From the NCBI GenBank assembly GCA_963819685.1, contig CAWFXI010000010.1, positions 248,001-312,000 of the forward strand: a stretch of 64,000 nucleotides of DNA. Reading direction: 5' to 3'. Position numbers and translations under genes: made by a program. This document shows positions 25,440 through 34,500 of the stretch, piece after piece; the stretch's first letter is position 1; each line of letters begins with the position of its first letter. Below the pieces are notes generated by a model. It was not told the origin of the DNA. It saw nothing but the letters and a program-made list of their open reading frames with translations, and made no database searches. Source of the stretch: CAIUGU01 sp963819685. Its GTDB lineage: Bacteria > Pseudomonadota > Gammaproteobacteria > Steroidobacterales > Steroidobacteraceae.

Positions 25440-25889
25440 TCAAGAAGATCCATCCTCTTTGTTTGATTCCGGCGATAGAATGGTCGCTTGCTGTGCAGGC
25501 TCGTCACCGCTGCCTTCGGATCGCAAGGCAGGTGGAGAACTGACTTTCTTTACTGCGCTTGCTGCTTTCTTCCGCGGTGCCGTGCGCTTCTTCTCAGGCG
25601 AATCCGCAATCCGCCGTTCATTTTTCGAACCGGTTGCTTCCTTCAATGCTCCCGGTACGGCTTTGGCGGCACTGGCACGTACAACTTCAAGTTCCTGCTG
25701 CGCCAGCTTCAGTGCATTGCGCGCCCGCTTCCTGGCTTTCTTTGCCGCCTTGGCTAGGACCTTTGCATCCTTCACGCCCTTCTTGGCAACCCTGAGTCTT
25801 TCAGTCGCCTCATCCAATGCACGCTCGAGGACACGCACCGTGTCGATTCCGGCGTGCTTCGCCAGACCTGAGTCTCCGGACTGTCCCAT
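25440..25889 (-). CDS. Basic coiled-coil protein of unknown function
   Basis: The 149-residue protein starts at ATG 25889, right after GGAGGAGAGG; the open frame continues upstream to 25907. Residues about 15-80 form a charged coiled coil (ERALDEATERLRVAKKGVKD and on), rich in Ala and Lys. The rest is a disordered Lys/Pro/Ser tail (KKRTAPRKKAAS). It is similar in style to histone-H1-like or phasin-like proteins. No catalytic motif is present and no family is confidently assigned. Confidence 0.7.
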   Translation of the reverse strand: MGQSGDSGLAKHAGIDTVRVLERALDEATERLRVAKKGVKDAKVLAKAAKKARKRARNALKLAQQELEVVRASAAKAVPGALKEATGSKNERRIADSPEKKRTAPRKKAASAVKKVSSPPALRSEGSGDEPAQQATILSPESNKEDGSS

Positions 25890-25990
25890 CTGCCTCTCCT
25901 CCATCATCGATCAAGCTGGCAGCGAAGTCTACCCGTATCGAATGACCTGTGGTCGCTGGACGCAACCTCGACCATATGACAGTTGCGTGA

Positions 25991-26455
25991 CTAACCGCTA
26001 CCTTCAACTGTTACTGCTGTCTTGATCGAATTCGAGATGTAGCACTGCTCATGGGCCTCATGGTGCAGGTGCGCTTCTTCTGCCGACGACGGCCGCTTCT
26101 CGCCGCCGTATGCAATCCTGGGTTTCAAAACAATTTGACTGACCCAGGGAACGCCCTTCTCATTCTTGGTCATCGTGCCGACGGCTTCATCCTCATAGGC
26201 ATCGATCTGAAATCCCTGCCGCGACGCCAGGTATAAGAACGTGAGCATATGGCAACTTGAGACCGCGGCAACGAAGGCCTCTTCCGGATCAACATTCGCC
26301 GCATTGGACCAAGGCAGCGGCACAACAGACGGCGATGGCGACGCCGCTACCGTAATGCCCCCATCAAACGTCCACGTGTGTTCGCGCGAATACTTGCCCT
26401 TCGTGAACTCTGGCCCCGTCCGGTTCCAGCGAATGATTGCTTTGTGTTCGGACAC
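25991..26455 (-). CDS. OsmC family protein
   Basis: The 154-residue protein starts at GTG 26455. It has the OsmC/Ohr fold: the N-terminal strand motif KAIIRWNRTGPEFTKGKYSR, the core FVAAVSSCHMLTFLYLASRQ with the first active cysteine, and the second cysteine in HHEAHEQCYISNS. Such proteins reduce organic hydroperoxides, using two cysteines that recycle by dithiol exchange. It is the last gene before sthA in the minus-strand series and follows the attC-like site 26480-26561. Confidence 0.93.
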   Translation of the reverse strand: MSEHKAIIRWNRTGPEFTKGKYSREHTWTFDGGITVAASPSPSVVPLPWSNAANVDPEEAFVAAVSSCHMLTFLYLASRQGFQIDAYEDEAVGTMTKNEKGVPWVSQIVLKPRIAYGGEKRPSSAEEAHLHHEAHEQCYISNSIKTAVTVEGSG

Positions 26456-26479
26456 TCTGGAAATACTTACTGCGTCGAA

Positions 26480-26561
26480 CGGTTTAGCTGAGCGCCGCGG
26501 CTGCCGCGATTTGGGCTTGGCATTCTATCGTCCACGCCTGCGCTCCAGCGAATTGTCAGGC
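26480..26561 (-). other. attC-like integron recombination site
   Basis: Inner arms GCTGAGCGC (26487-26495) and GCGCTCCAGC (from 26540) are complementary apart from one extra base. The interior TCTATCGTCCACGCCTGCGC nearly repeats that of the site at 27621-27708. The outer core on the right is imperfect (GTCAGGC). It lies between HicB and OsmC. Confidence 0.6.
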
Positions 26562-26768
26562 GGCAACTTCGACATACTCAACCCGGCTCAGGGGTGGTGG
26601 AATCGGGGCGCCGTCCTCTCGAAGTCCTTCGAGATGAAACTCGATTGCCTCGCGAATGGCCTGCTCCGTTGCTTCGGGCGTGGCGCCCGTTGCAACGCAG
26701 CCCGGTAGATCCGGAACGTATGCCGAGAAGTTGGTACCTGCCGCTTCAATGACGATCGCATAGCGCAT
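26556..26768 (-). CDS. HicB-like antitoxin, without an adjacent HicA
   Basis: The 70-residue protein has the compact HicB degenerate RNase-H-like fold: YAIVIEAAGTNFSAYVPDLP, GCVATGATPEATEQAIREAI, EFHLEGLREDGAPIPPP. HicB normally blocks the HicA mRNA interferase, and some family members act alone. No HicA lies on either side. It starts 2 bp after the MORN gene, joined by the sequence GCCTAACC, which looks like one half of an attC core. Confidence 0.88.
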   Translation of the reverse strand: MRYAIVIEAAGTNFSAYVPDLPGCVATGATPEATEQAIREAIEFHLEGLREDGAPIPPPLSRVEYVEVAA

Positions 26769-26770
26769 GG

Positions 26771-27019
26771 TTAGGCTTCATGTGCCGACTTTGGTTTCAT
26801 CTTTGTAATTTTGTAGACCTGCCCCTTTTTGTCGTAAGTCGTCCACTCACCAATCTGCTGTCCGTTCTCGAAGTGGCCGGAGCGCATCCTCGTTCCGTCC
26901 AATCTGAACCACTCCCAATAGCCAGTTGGAACTCCGTCAGCCGTCTGTCCTCTGGCCCAAATGCTGCCATCTTTGTGATACTCGATGTGTTTCTTCTTCG
27001 ATGCTCTTTTGGTGGGCAT
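26771..27019 (-). CDS. MORN/YwqK-repeat protein
   Basis: The 82-residue protein has two to three short repeats of the G-x-x-x-G-x-W type (YHKDGSIWARGQTADGVPTG, then RMRSGHFENGQQIGEWTTYD), as in YwqK/MORN-repeat proteins. The N-terminus is lysine-rich, with no signal peptide. YwqK-like proteins are sometimes annotated as antitoxins, but this one has no visible toxin. It lies between attC-like site 27043-27128 and HicB, so it looks like a cassette gene. Confidence 0.75.
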   Translation of the reverse strand: MPTKRASKKKHIEYHKDGSIWARGQTADGVPTGYWEWFRLDGTRMRSGHFENGQQIGEWTTYDKKGQVYKITKMKPKSAHEA

Positions 27020-27042
27020 AATGATGTTCTGTGCGTGATGAT

Positions 27043-27128
27043 GCCTAACGCGCAGTTCAGCGGCCGCGCACGCCGCATGTGTGTTGGCACTTTATGCATG
27101 ACCGGTCCGCTGCAACTGCTTGTTATGC
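27043..27128 (-). other. attC-like integron recombination site
   Basis: Outer cores GCCTAAC (27043-27049) and GTTATGC (27122-27128) flank inner arms GCAGTTCAGCGG (27052-27063) and CCGCTGCAACTGC (27107-27119). The inner arms pair perfectly except for one extra G on the right side. On the minus strand the core reads GTTAGGC, an exact match to GTTRRRY. It is the best-formed site in the window. Confidence 0.75.
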
Positions 27129-27134
27129 GACGCC

Positions 27135-27604
27135 CTAATATGAAGTGCCGTCTTTGTGCGTTAAAACCCACGCGCCCGTTTCTACTTGGGTGAACTTTAG
27201 GTCATCCCGCGGATATTCCGCGTAGTTCCAGGCGTACGATCGCCGATCTCCAGGAACTGCACCTTGCCCTGCGACCTGTTGATAAGCTGATGACCGACAC
27301 CTGTTCCGGCTTTGAACCCGCAGCAATCACCCGCACTGAGCACGAATTCCTTCTCCCCCAGGACTAACGTCGGGTTTCCGGAGACGACGAAGATGAACTC
27401 GTCCTGTTTGGTGTGATGGTGAAAGAGTGCCGACACTGCACCCGGCTCAAGTTCTGTTAGGTTGATCCCAAAATTCGCTAGGGTGAAGTGATCACCCAAG
27501 CGATGTTTGATGCGGCCCTCGACCAACGCCGTAAACGGCGCCGGATAGATTGTCTTCCGGCTGAGCGCCGGCACATCAACGGCCTGTAGTGGCTCTGAAT
27601 TCAC
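27135..27604 (-). pseudogene. Cupin-domain protein with apparent C-terminal frameshift
   Basis: The main frame (from 27604) encodes a small cupin: FTLANFGINLTELEPGAVSA, HHHTKQDEFIFVVSGNPTLV, then KAGTGVGHQLINRSQGKVQF. It stops early after GDRTPGT. In the next frame the expected end is present (YAEYPRDDLKFTQVETGAWV, then LTHKDGTSY) down to 27135. A single lost base at about 27226-27229 would restore a protein of about 155 residues. Cupins of this size often bind a metal through the HHH/E pattern. The stop lies next to attC-like site 27043-27128. Confidence 0.75.
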
Positions 27605-27620
27605 CGGTTACCTCCCGTCG

Positions 27621-27708
27621 CATATCGCCCCGCATGAGCGCCGCCGCCACCCACGCCCGAGGAATGGAATTTTATCGTCCATGCGTGCGCTCCATGCGGT
27701 GGTTAGAT
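27621..27708 (-). other. attC-like integron recombination site
   Basis: Arms CCGCATGAGCGCC (27630-27642) and GCGCTCCATGCGG (27687-27699) are complementary with one extra base. On the minus strand, ATCTAAC at the outer edge is a perfect inverse core, with GTTAGAT on the plus strand (27702-27708). The other outer core is degenerate. It lies between the secreted hypothetical gene and the cupin gene. Confidence 0.65.
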
Positions 27709-27721
27709 CGCGCTAGAGGCC

Positions 27722-28232
27722 CTAGGAAAAGAATTCTTCGGCGGGGACCTCGTGCACTTCCGGCTCCGGCACCCCGACGCGCCACACCACCTTCGTCGTG
27801 ATCAACCCACTGGGATCATCCATCAGAGCACAGTCGCTTCCGAAGCCCGCACGAAAAAGTTCGCCGCGGGGTTTCCGAATGGTCGCCCAAGCCCCCATCG
27901 AGGCGCCGCAACGTCCCTGGGGATTTGTGTTGCCAGGGGAAGGGCCCACCTCAACCTCATAACTTCCGTCGCTGAAGCTTGCAGGCACGGCGAAATGTAT
28001 TTCTCGCCGCGATGGCAGTCTCCGTGGCAGATACCAGACTCCAGGGGTCGACGCCATCCGGGCCAAGGTTGGCCAGCATCGTTCCCCATCCCCGTTGTAC
28101 GCTCCGGTGTAACTCACTGCCACATAGTCGTTCAATTGATCGCATCGACCTGCACAGCTATGTAGACAGTTGTCCGCTCAAGGTCTCCATTGAGATCAAG
28201 CTCAGCGCGAGTAATGCCAAGGCTTGACGCAT
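27722..28232 (-). pseudogene. Hypothetical secreted protein with frameshift after the signal peptide
   Basis: An ATG at 28232 opens a signal-peptide-like stretch (MRQALALLALSLISMETLS) that stops at 28158. The next frame continues DNCLHSCAGRCDQLNDYVAV, then SYTGAYNGDGERCWPTLARM, and runs to 27722. Several cysteines suit a periplasmic or secreted protein. A small deletion at about 28172-28177 would join them into one protein of about 168 residues. Alternatively the TTG at 28135 starts a cytoplasmic version, which is less likely given the cysteines. No family was recognised. Confidence 0.6.
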
Positions 28233-28239
28233 ATCAGTT

Positions 28240-28325
28240 CTCCTTGAGCGGCTCGCGCCGTGCAAGTGCGTAGCGCTTGCACGGTCGAGTGAGTGGAATC
28301 GAACGGCTTTGATGCACATGTTAGA
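28240..28325 (-). other. Possible attC site (degenerate)
   Basis: On the minus strand the inverse core GATCTAAC (28318-28325) is followed by a strong stem. CCGTGCAAG and CTTGCACGG are separated by a short loop, near 28258-28284. The outer right core cannot be placed with certainty. Position between two small genes in the array is the main support. Confidence 0.4.
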
Positions 28326-28404
28326 TCCAACGCCACCATTGCGGCGCGGACATGGGATTGTCGGAGCGCTGCGCCCTGATAGGTTTTGCACCTCTTGCGA
28401 CATT

Positions 28405-28852
28405 TAGAGACTCCCAATAGTCGACGGGTGCTTAATAAGCACGGTGCTAGCGGCACCAAGACGTGAAATGAATTTTGAATCGAACGACAGCACATACCGA
28501 CATAGCCTTCGCACGCTGACTCCGCCAGAATGCGGCAATCGTCGATGTCATTGTGAAGCGTTTTGAAGTTCGCGACACGAGGGTCTATGAGCAACGGCTT
28601 GATAGGCTGAATTTCTGGGAAGAGAGTTGTCATTTCTTCATGGAATGCGGCACGGGCGCTATCCGGAATGCGTTGATACTCTGAGCGCACGGTCGGTGTT
28701 ATGAAGAGGCCGCCTTCTCGGTAGAGGAATGTTCCAAATAGAGCGATCCGCTGTTCAGCGAGGCCATCCGTCGGTTCGTCTAATTTCACCATTGCGTCGA
28801 TCAAATACGTATAGCACTGCGTATCCAAGCCGACGTGCGTCTAGTTTCTCAT
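28405..28852 (-). pseudogene. PIN-domain protein, broken by a nonsense codon and a frameshift
   Basis: The ATG at 28852 (directly after integron-type core GTTAGATCC) is followed by AGA AAC TAG, a stop at codon 4. Past it, LDTQCYTYLIDAM is a PIN start (LDTxxYxYLI with the first Asp). Further on, NDIDDCRILAESACEGYV is the middle acidic motif. Near 28493-28503 the frame shifts, then VLSFDSKFISRLGAASTVLI supplies the C-terminal SFD motif, ending at TAA 28405. PIN domains are Mg2+-dependent RNases, often the toxin of VapBC pairs. All key acids are present but spread over two frames. Confidence 0.7.
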
Positions 28853-28869
28853 GGATCTAACTCTATCAT

Positions 28870-29409
28870 ATACGGCCCAAGCGCCGCATTTCAAATGCGG
28901 CGATTTGGCCGCATAACATGCCGTGTACATGACTACTCCTTTGAATTCCCTGGAGACGAACGGATGGTATGCCGCGGAGGTGAGAGGGGCAAACGGAGAA
29001 GAAAAAACCGGCGGACTCTGTCCGTTTATGCCCTGGCCGCAGGGTACAAGTAGGCCTCCGGCAGGTAGGTCGCGGACGCGACAGGCGGGCCTAACGGCAG
29101 GCCAGACGAAAGGAAGTGAATAAATGAGGCAAACGCCGCGTGTCGCGACTTCGGTTCCCTTCCGCCGGGACGGACATAGGGGAGTGGTATGGCCGACAGG
29201 TGGTGACACGCCGCCACACCCGCCTATACGGCACTCCGTTGCATGAGCACACGATGCCAGCTGTCGGGAGGAGCGAGCCCGCTCGGGTCTCGCGGGCAAC
29301 GTTTACACCTGTGATACGCAAATGTAGGCGGGCACCCATCTCTTTGATGCGGCACGAGCACTTACCAGCAACAACTGGCCAGACCGCTCCCCTATGGCCG
29401 GCACGGCCT
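28870..29409. repeat. Dispersed ~400 bp repeat, copy 2 (with insertion)
   Basis: This copy aligns with 7843-8241 from ATACGGCCCAAGCGCCGC through CAGACCGCTCCCCT. It carries an extra stretch of about 145 bp (roughly 28980-29125) that contains the REP-like element at 29010-29103. As in copy 1, an intact type II TA pair follows (29489). No protein is claimed. The stretch 29410-29488 is a short lead to the antitoxin start. Confidence 0.8.
29010..29103 (+). repeat. REP-like palindromic repeat, copy R1
   Basis: It begins GGCGGACTCTGTCCG, includes GGTCGCGGACGCGACAGG and ends AACGGCAGGCC. An inverted, slightly shorter copy lies at 30095-30166. The self-complementary words CGGACNNTGTCCG and GTCGCGGACGCGAC resemble REP units. 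R1 sits inside copy 2 of the 400 bp repeat, so it inserted later. Confidence 0.65.
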
Positions 29410-29488
29410 CTGGATAGTTGCAAATCTCGACGAAGCCGCCAGTTATGTCGCTTGCCAGTTCGATCGCCCCGGGACTACGATCTCGCCC

Positions 29489-29719
29489 ATGAGCGCATCG
29501 ATCAAATCGTTGGGCATAGACCAATTGGGTGTTGAAGAACGCCTGGCACTGGTTGAGGAAATCTGGGACAGCATCGCCGCGGACAGTTCGGCCATACCGC
29601 TGACACCTGCTCAACGCACCGAACTGCAGAAGCGGATTGAAGAAGATGATGCCGATCCGGAAGCCGTCACTGCTTGGGAAGAAGTGAGGGAATCACTGCC
29701 TTTCCGTCCTGAGAAATGA
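29489..29719 (+). CDS. Addiction-module antitoxin (TIGR02574-like)
   Basis: The 76-residue protein fits the putative addiction-module antitoxin family: LGIDQLGVEERLALVEEIWD, then SIAADSSAIPLTPAQRTELQ, and a tail with DPEAVTAWEEVRE. Such proteins pair with a RelE/ParE toxin, usually overlapping by four bases, as here (ATGA at 29716). It should neutralise the toxin and repress the operon. Confidence 0.9.
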   Translation: MSASIKSLGIDQLGVEERLALVEEIWDSIAADSSAIPLTPAQRTELQKRIEEDDADPEAVTAWEEVRESLPFRPEK

Positions 29720-30012
29720 TCCTGAAGCCCTTCTTTCGAAGGGCCGCCCGTCTCGAATTTGCAGAATCAGCTGCCTGGTATGAACGGCAAAAGCCGGGAC
29801 TCGGCGGCGAGTTCTCTGCAGAGATAGGGCATGCCTTGATCAAGGCATGCGAAGCGCCGCAGCGATATCCACGCGTGTTGAATGACGTTCGCTGCATACG
29901 CGTCCGCCGCTTTCCCTTTTTTATTTTCTTTCGCGTTCGGGCAGAACGCCTCGTCGTGCTCTCCGTGTTTCACGCCCGGCGAGACCCATTGGTCTGGCGA
30001 GAACGGCAATGA
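29716..30012 (+). CDS. RelE/ParE family toxin
   Basis: The 98-residue protein has the ParE/RelE pattern: FFRRAARLEFAESAAWYERQ, then KPGLGGEFSAEIGHALIKAC, RYPRVLNDVRCIRVRRFPFF and FRVRAERLVVLSVFHARRDP. Target not determined. It forms a coupled pair with the antitoxin at 29489. The pair is flanked by inverted copies of the REP-like element (29010-29103 and 30095-30166). Confidence 0.92.
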   Translation: MILKPFFRRAARLEFAESAAWYERQKPGLGGEFSAEIGHALIKACEAPQRYPRVLNDVRCIRVRRFPFFIFFRVRAERLVVLSVFHARRDPLVWRERQ

Positions 30013-30094
30013 TCCTAAACTGGCAACCGACGAGGTTCACTGGAAAATAGCTGGCAGCGACAGCAGTTTGGACCGTATCGGCAGAAAGAACTCT

Positions 30095-30166
30095 GGCCTG
30101 CCGTGAGGCCGTCTTGTCGCGTCCGCGACCCATCTGCCGTAGGCCTTCCTGCGGACAGAGTCCGCC
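30095..30166 (-). repeat. REP-like palindromic repeat, copy R2 (inverted)
   Basis: The reverse complement reads GGCGGACTCTGTCCGCAGG, then GGTCGCGGACGCGACAAG and ends CACGGCAGGCC. It closely matches R1. R1 and R2 face each other across the TA pair 29489-30012. R2 ends just before the stop of the outer-membrane factor gene at 30176. Confidence 0.65.
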
Positions 30167-30175
30167 GTCTATCTT

Positions 30176-31591
30176 CTACGGCTTCGGCACTCCGCCACCC
30201 AACGCCAGCGCCAGATTGACAGTGTTCGTGAGTGCGTCGCGATGCGCGCCCACCGACGCGATCTGCGCCTGAAACAGCGACCTGCGGACATCGAGCAGTT
30301 CAAGGTAATCAATCTCGCCAGCGGAATAACGCAACTCCGAAAGTTCGGCGGCACGGGCCAGGGCACGTTCCCTGTCGGCGATCGACAGGCTGATATCCGA
30401 CAGCAGCTCCTGTCCTCGCAGGCTGTCCAGCACGTCGCGGAAAGCGCTTTGGACAGTCCGCACATACTGGGCTTGTCGCTGCATCCGCAACGCTTCCACA
30501 CGATCGACTTCAGCTCGCAATCTGCCGGCCTGGAAAACCGGCTGCAGCAGACCCGCTGCCAGCGACCATTGCTCGGCCGGGTTCGTAAACAGATCGGACA
30601 GGTCCTGGCTCGCGGATCCAAACGTACCGGTCAGGCTGATCTGGGGAAACAGATTCGTTCGTGCAACGCCGATGTCGGCTGCAGCTGCAACCAATGCGGC
30701 GTCGGCCGCACGCACATCAGGCCTGCGTTCAAGCACCGAAGATGGCAACCCTGCTGGTAATACGGGCGCCGGCTGGAGCCTGGTGCCATCGACTTCGTAG
30801 GCAGCCATCGTCAACTCGCGCGGCGTTCTTCCGAGCAGTACCCCGAGTGCGTTCGACAGCTGTGTCATTTCCAGTTCAAACTGCTGCGCGGCGCTCTCAG
30901 CAGCGGACGCCTCGGCCTCCGTCCTTCTGAAGGTCGCCTCATCGCTTTCACCAGCCTCAAAGCGCAGTTGCTCGATCTCGACCGACTCGCGGCGCGCGGC
31001 CAGCGTCTCATTGGCACGATCAAGCTGTTCGGACGCGGCAATCAGCGAGAAATACGTACGCGCCACATCGCCCGTCAGGCTCAAGCGCACCGTGTCGCTA
31101 TCGAATTCGGTTGCAAGCAGACGCGCCCGCGCCCCTTCGCTTGCACGAAGATAGCGTCCCCACAGATCGAGTTCGTAGGTAACGACGCCCTGCACCGAGT
31201 AGCTGTTGCGAGCCTGCCCCGCATCCGGAAACTGGCCGGCCGCAACGCTGTCGACCTGGCGCGAAGCGTTTCCCTGGATGCCCACTGCCGGCCACCGTTC
31301 AGCATTTGTCTGTCCCAGTACTGCGCGTGCCTCGAGAACGCGCGCAGCGGCAATTGCGACATCTGCATTGTGAGCCAGGGCTTCATCCATCAATTGATCA
31401 AGCCGCGGGTCGCCAAATACCTTCCACCATGCATCAGGGAGTTCCGCGGTTGCAGCCGCAGGCGTCGGCAGTGCGTCGGGCAACGGCAACTCAGGCTTGT
31501 CCACTGACACACGCGAAACGAAGCAGCCGCTCAACATCAATGTGGCCATCAGCGGCAGCGCGGCAAGACGAATCAGTCTCGACTCAGACAT
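30176..31591 (-). CDS. Efflux outer-membrane factor (OprM/NodT family lipoprotein)
   Basis: The 471-residue protein has a lipoprotein signal peptide with lipobox LSGC (Cys22). It then has the two OEP repeats typical of TolC-like factors: RLDQLMDEALAHNADVAIAA, RYTYELDLWGRYLRAS-like segments and RRPDVRAADAALVAAAADIG. It forms the outer-membrane exit duct for the RND pump encoded upstream. It overlaps the RND gene by eight bases (31584-31591), so they are co-translated. Confidence 0.94.
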   Translation of the reverse strand: MSESRLIRLAALPLMATLMLSGCFVSRVSVDKPELPLPDALPTPAAATAELPDAWWKVFGDPRLDQLMDEALAHNADVAIAAARVLEARAVLGQTNAERWPAVGIQGNASRQVDSVAAGQFPDAGQARNSYSVQGVVTYELDLWGRYLRASEGARARLLATEFDSDTVRLSLTGDVARTYFSLIAASEQLDRANETLAARRESVEIEQLRFEAGESDEATFRRTEAEASAAESAAQQFELEMTQLSNALGVLLGRTPRELTMAAYEVDGTRLQPAPVLPAGLPSSVLERRPDVRAADAALVAAAADIGVARTNLFPQISLTGTFGSASQDLSDLFTNPAEQWSLAAGLLQPVFQAGRLRAEVDRVEALRMQRQAQYVRTVQSAFRDVLDSLRGQELLSDISLSIADRERALARAAELSELRYSAGEIDYLELLDVRRSLFQAQIASVGAHRDALTNTVNLALALGGGVPKP

Positions 31592-34500
31592 GGGGCACCT
31601 CCGCTACATCGCCCTGGCTTTGCTGTCCGGCCGGGTTCACCTGCTTCCTGTCACCCCATGACGCGATCCAGACAAAGAACAGCGGAATGAACAAGGTGGC
31701 GACGAAGGTGGCGAGCAGCATGCCACCGATCACGCCAGTACCGATCGAGTGCCGGCTGGCCGCACCTGCGCCGGTGCTGATGGCCAGCGGTAACACTCCG
31801 AGGATGAACGCGAAAGATGTCATCATGATGGGCCTGAAGCGCAATCGCGCAGCTTCCACGGCCGCGTCCGCATACGACATGCCCTGACTGTGCTTCATCA
31901 TCGCGAACTCGACGATCAGAATGGCGTTCTTGGCGGCAAGACCGATCAGTGTGACCATGCCGATCTGAAAGTAGATGTCATTCTCGAGACCCCGAAGTGC
32001 AACGGCAGCCACAGCGCCGAATACCGCGAACGGCACGGCGAGAATGACGGCCAGCGGCAGTGTCCAGCGTTCGTACTGCGCAGCCAGGATCAGGAACACC
32101 ATCAGCACGGCGAGCAGGAATACCCCGGTGGACGAGGCGCCCACTGCCCTTTCCTGGTAAGACGCCCCGGTCCATGCAAGCGTGTAGCCGGCCGGCAAAG
32201 TCTCAGCGGCCACTCGTTCCATTATCTCAAGAGCCTGTCCCGAGCTGTAGCCCGGAGCCGGATTGCCGAGGATCTTCGCCGACGGGAACACATTGAAATG
32301 CTCCAGGTTTTCAGGCCCGGTTTCCTGGTTGATGGTCGCCACCGCCGACAGCGGCACGATCTGGCCTGTAGTGCTGCGGAGAAAGACGTTGCGGATGTCA
32401 TCCGCGTGATCGCGGAATTCCGATTCCGACTGCAGCAGCACGCGGAATACGCGACCGAGCTTGTTGAAGTCGTTGACGTAGAGCGCCCCGAAAGTACTCT
32501 GCAGCGTATCGAACACTTCATTCACCGGGACACCCAGTGACTTGGCCTTCTCGCGATCCAGGTCGATGCGAATCTGCGGCACATTCGCGCTGAACGTCGT
32601 AGACACGCCGACCAGCTCCTTGTGCTGAGCGGCCGCCTCGACGAGCTTCTGTGCAGCGGCGGCCAGTTCCTTGCTGCCGCTGCTGTTGCGCGACTGGACG
32701 TAGCCTTCAAAGCCCCCGGTTTCACTCAGACCAGAGATGGGCGGTGGCTCGAACGCGAGCACGAACGCGTCCTTGATCGTGGATCCCACGCCGAAGAAAC
32801 GACCCACCAATGAGGTAGGCGACAAATCCGCGGATTTGCGCTCGTCCCAGTTCTTCATCACGACCCAGACCACGCCGGTATTGGTTCGTGTCGACCCGGT
32901 CAGCAGATCCATGCCTGCGAGACCAAGGGTGTCCGCGACGGCCGGATCTGTCATGGAATAGCCCATGAGCGTATCGAAAACCTTCTCGGTCCGCGGCAGG
33001 GAAGCAGCGTCCGGCAATATCGGCATCAGGAGAATGTATCCCTGGTCTTCCTTCGGCGCGAGCGCACTCGGCACGAGACGGAACAGGCCCGCCGTCGCGA
33101 GCAGCATCACGCCGAAAAGCACTACTGCGAGCGTCCTGTGGGTCAGCACGAACCGCACATCATGCGTGTACCGGGCAGTGACGCGCGCGAAGAGCCTGTT
33201 GAAGTATTCAAAAACCACAAAGCGCGTCTTGTGGTGTCCCTTCAGCACAGTTGCGCACAACGCCGGTGTAAGCGTCAGCGCCACGAAACCGGAAATCGTG
33301 ACCGACACGGCGATGGTGACGGCGAACTGGCGGTACATCTCGCCGACCAGGCCGCCGAAGAAAGCCACTGGCAGGAACACGGCGCACAGCACGAGGACGA
33401 TTGCGATCACCGGCCCGGTGACTTCCGTCATTGCTTTTTCAGTGGCCTCCTTTGCCGGCAAATTCTCCGTGGTCATGATGCGCTCGACGTTCTCGAGCAC
33501 GACGATGGCATCGTCGACGACAATACCGATGGCGAGCACCATGCCGAACAACGTCAGGATATTGATCGAAAAGCCGAGCAGGTACATCGCTGCCAATGCG
33601 CCGATCAACGAGACAGGCACCGCTGCCATCGGAATCAGCGTGGCCCGCCAGTTCTGCAGGAACAGGAATACCACGCCAAACACGAGCACCATCGCCTCTG
33701 CAAGCGTGATCAGCACTTCGCGGATGGAGACCCGCACGTACGTGGTCGTATCGTAAGGAACGTGGTAGACGAGGCCTTCTGGAAAAGCCGTCGACAGTTC
33801 ATTCATGCGGTTCTTGACGGCTGCAGACACGTCGAGCGCGTTGGCTCCGGACTGCAGGCTGACGCCGATGGCCACCGCCTCCTTGCCGTTGATCTTGGCC
33901 ACGAAATCATTTTCGCGGGACCCGAGCTCGACACGAGCGACGTCCTTGAGCCGCACTACTGCGCCGGAATCAGCCGTACGCAGTACGATTTCGCCGAATT
34001 GCTCCGGCTCGGAAAAGCGCCCCTGGGTCGTCACCGAGAACGTGAAATCGGCAGTGCCCGGTGAAGGTTCGGCTCCCACCCTGCCGGCAGCGAACTGGGA
34101 GTTCTGCTCGCGGATGGCAGCCGCGACATCTGCAGTCGTAAGACCCAGCTGTGCAAGCCTGTCCGGGCGCAGCCAGACGCGAATGGCGTAATCCCTCGCA
34201 CCAAACAGCTGCACATTGCCGACGCCCCGGATGCGCTTCAGTTCATCGATCACGTTGAGCAACGTGTAGTTGCTGATGAACAGCGAGTCATACCGTTCGT
34301 CCGGCGACTCCACCGTGAGCACCTGCATCAGCAGGCTCGACGCCTCCAGCACAGTCACGCCCTGGCGCCGCACTTCCTCAGGCAGCAGTGCCTCGGCGGC
34401 GCGTACGCGATTGTTGACGTTGATGGTTGCGATGTCGGGGTCCGTCCCCACCGCAAACGTAACGATGATCGTCATCGCGCCCGAGCTGGAATTGGACGAC

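Noticed and set aside
28202..28828. A 208-codon open frame covering the PIN region and beyond
   Set aside because: Only its first half matches a PIN domain. After about 28500 it reads out of frame, while the PIN C-terminus is in another frame. The rest overlaps an attC-like site and the next gene.
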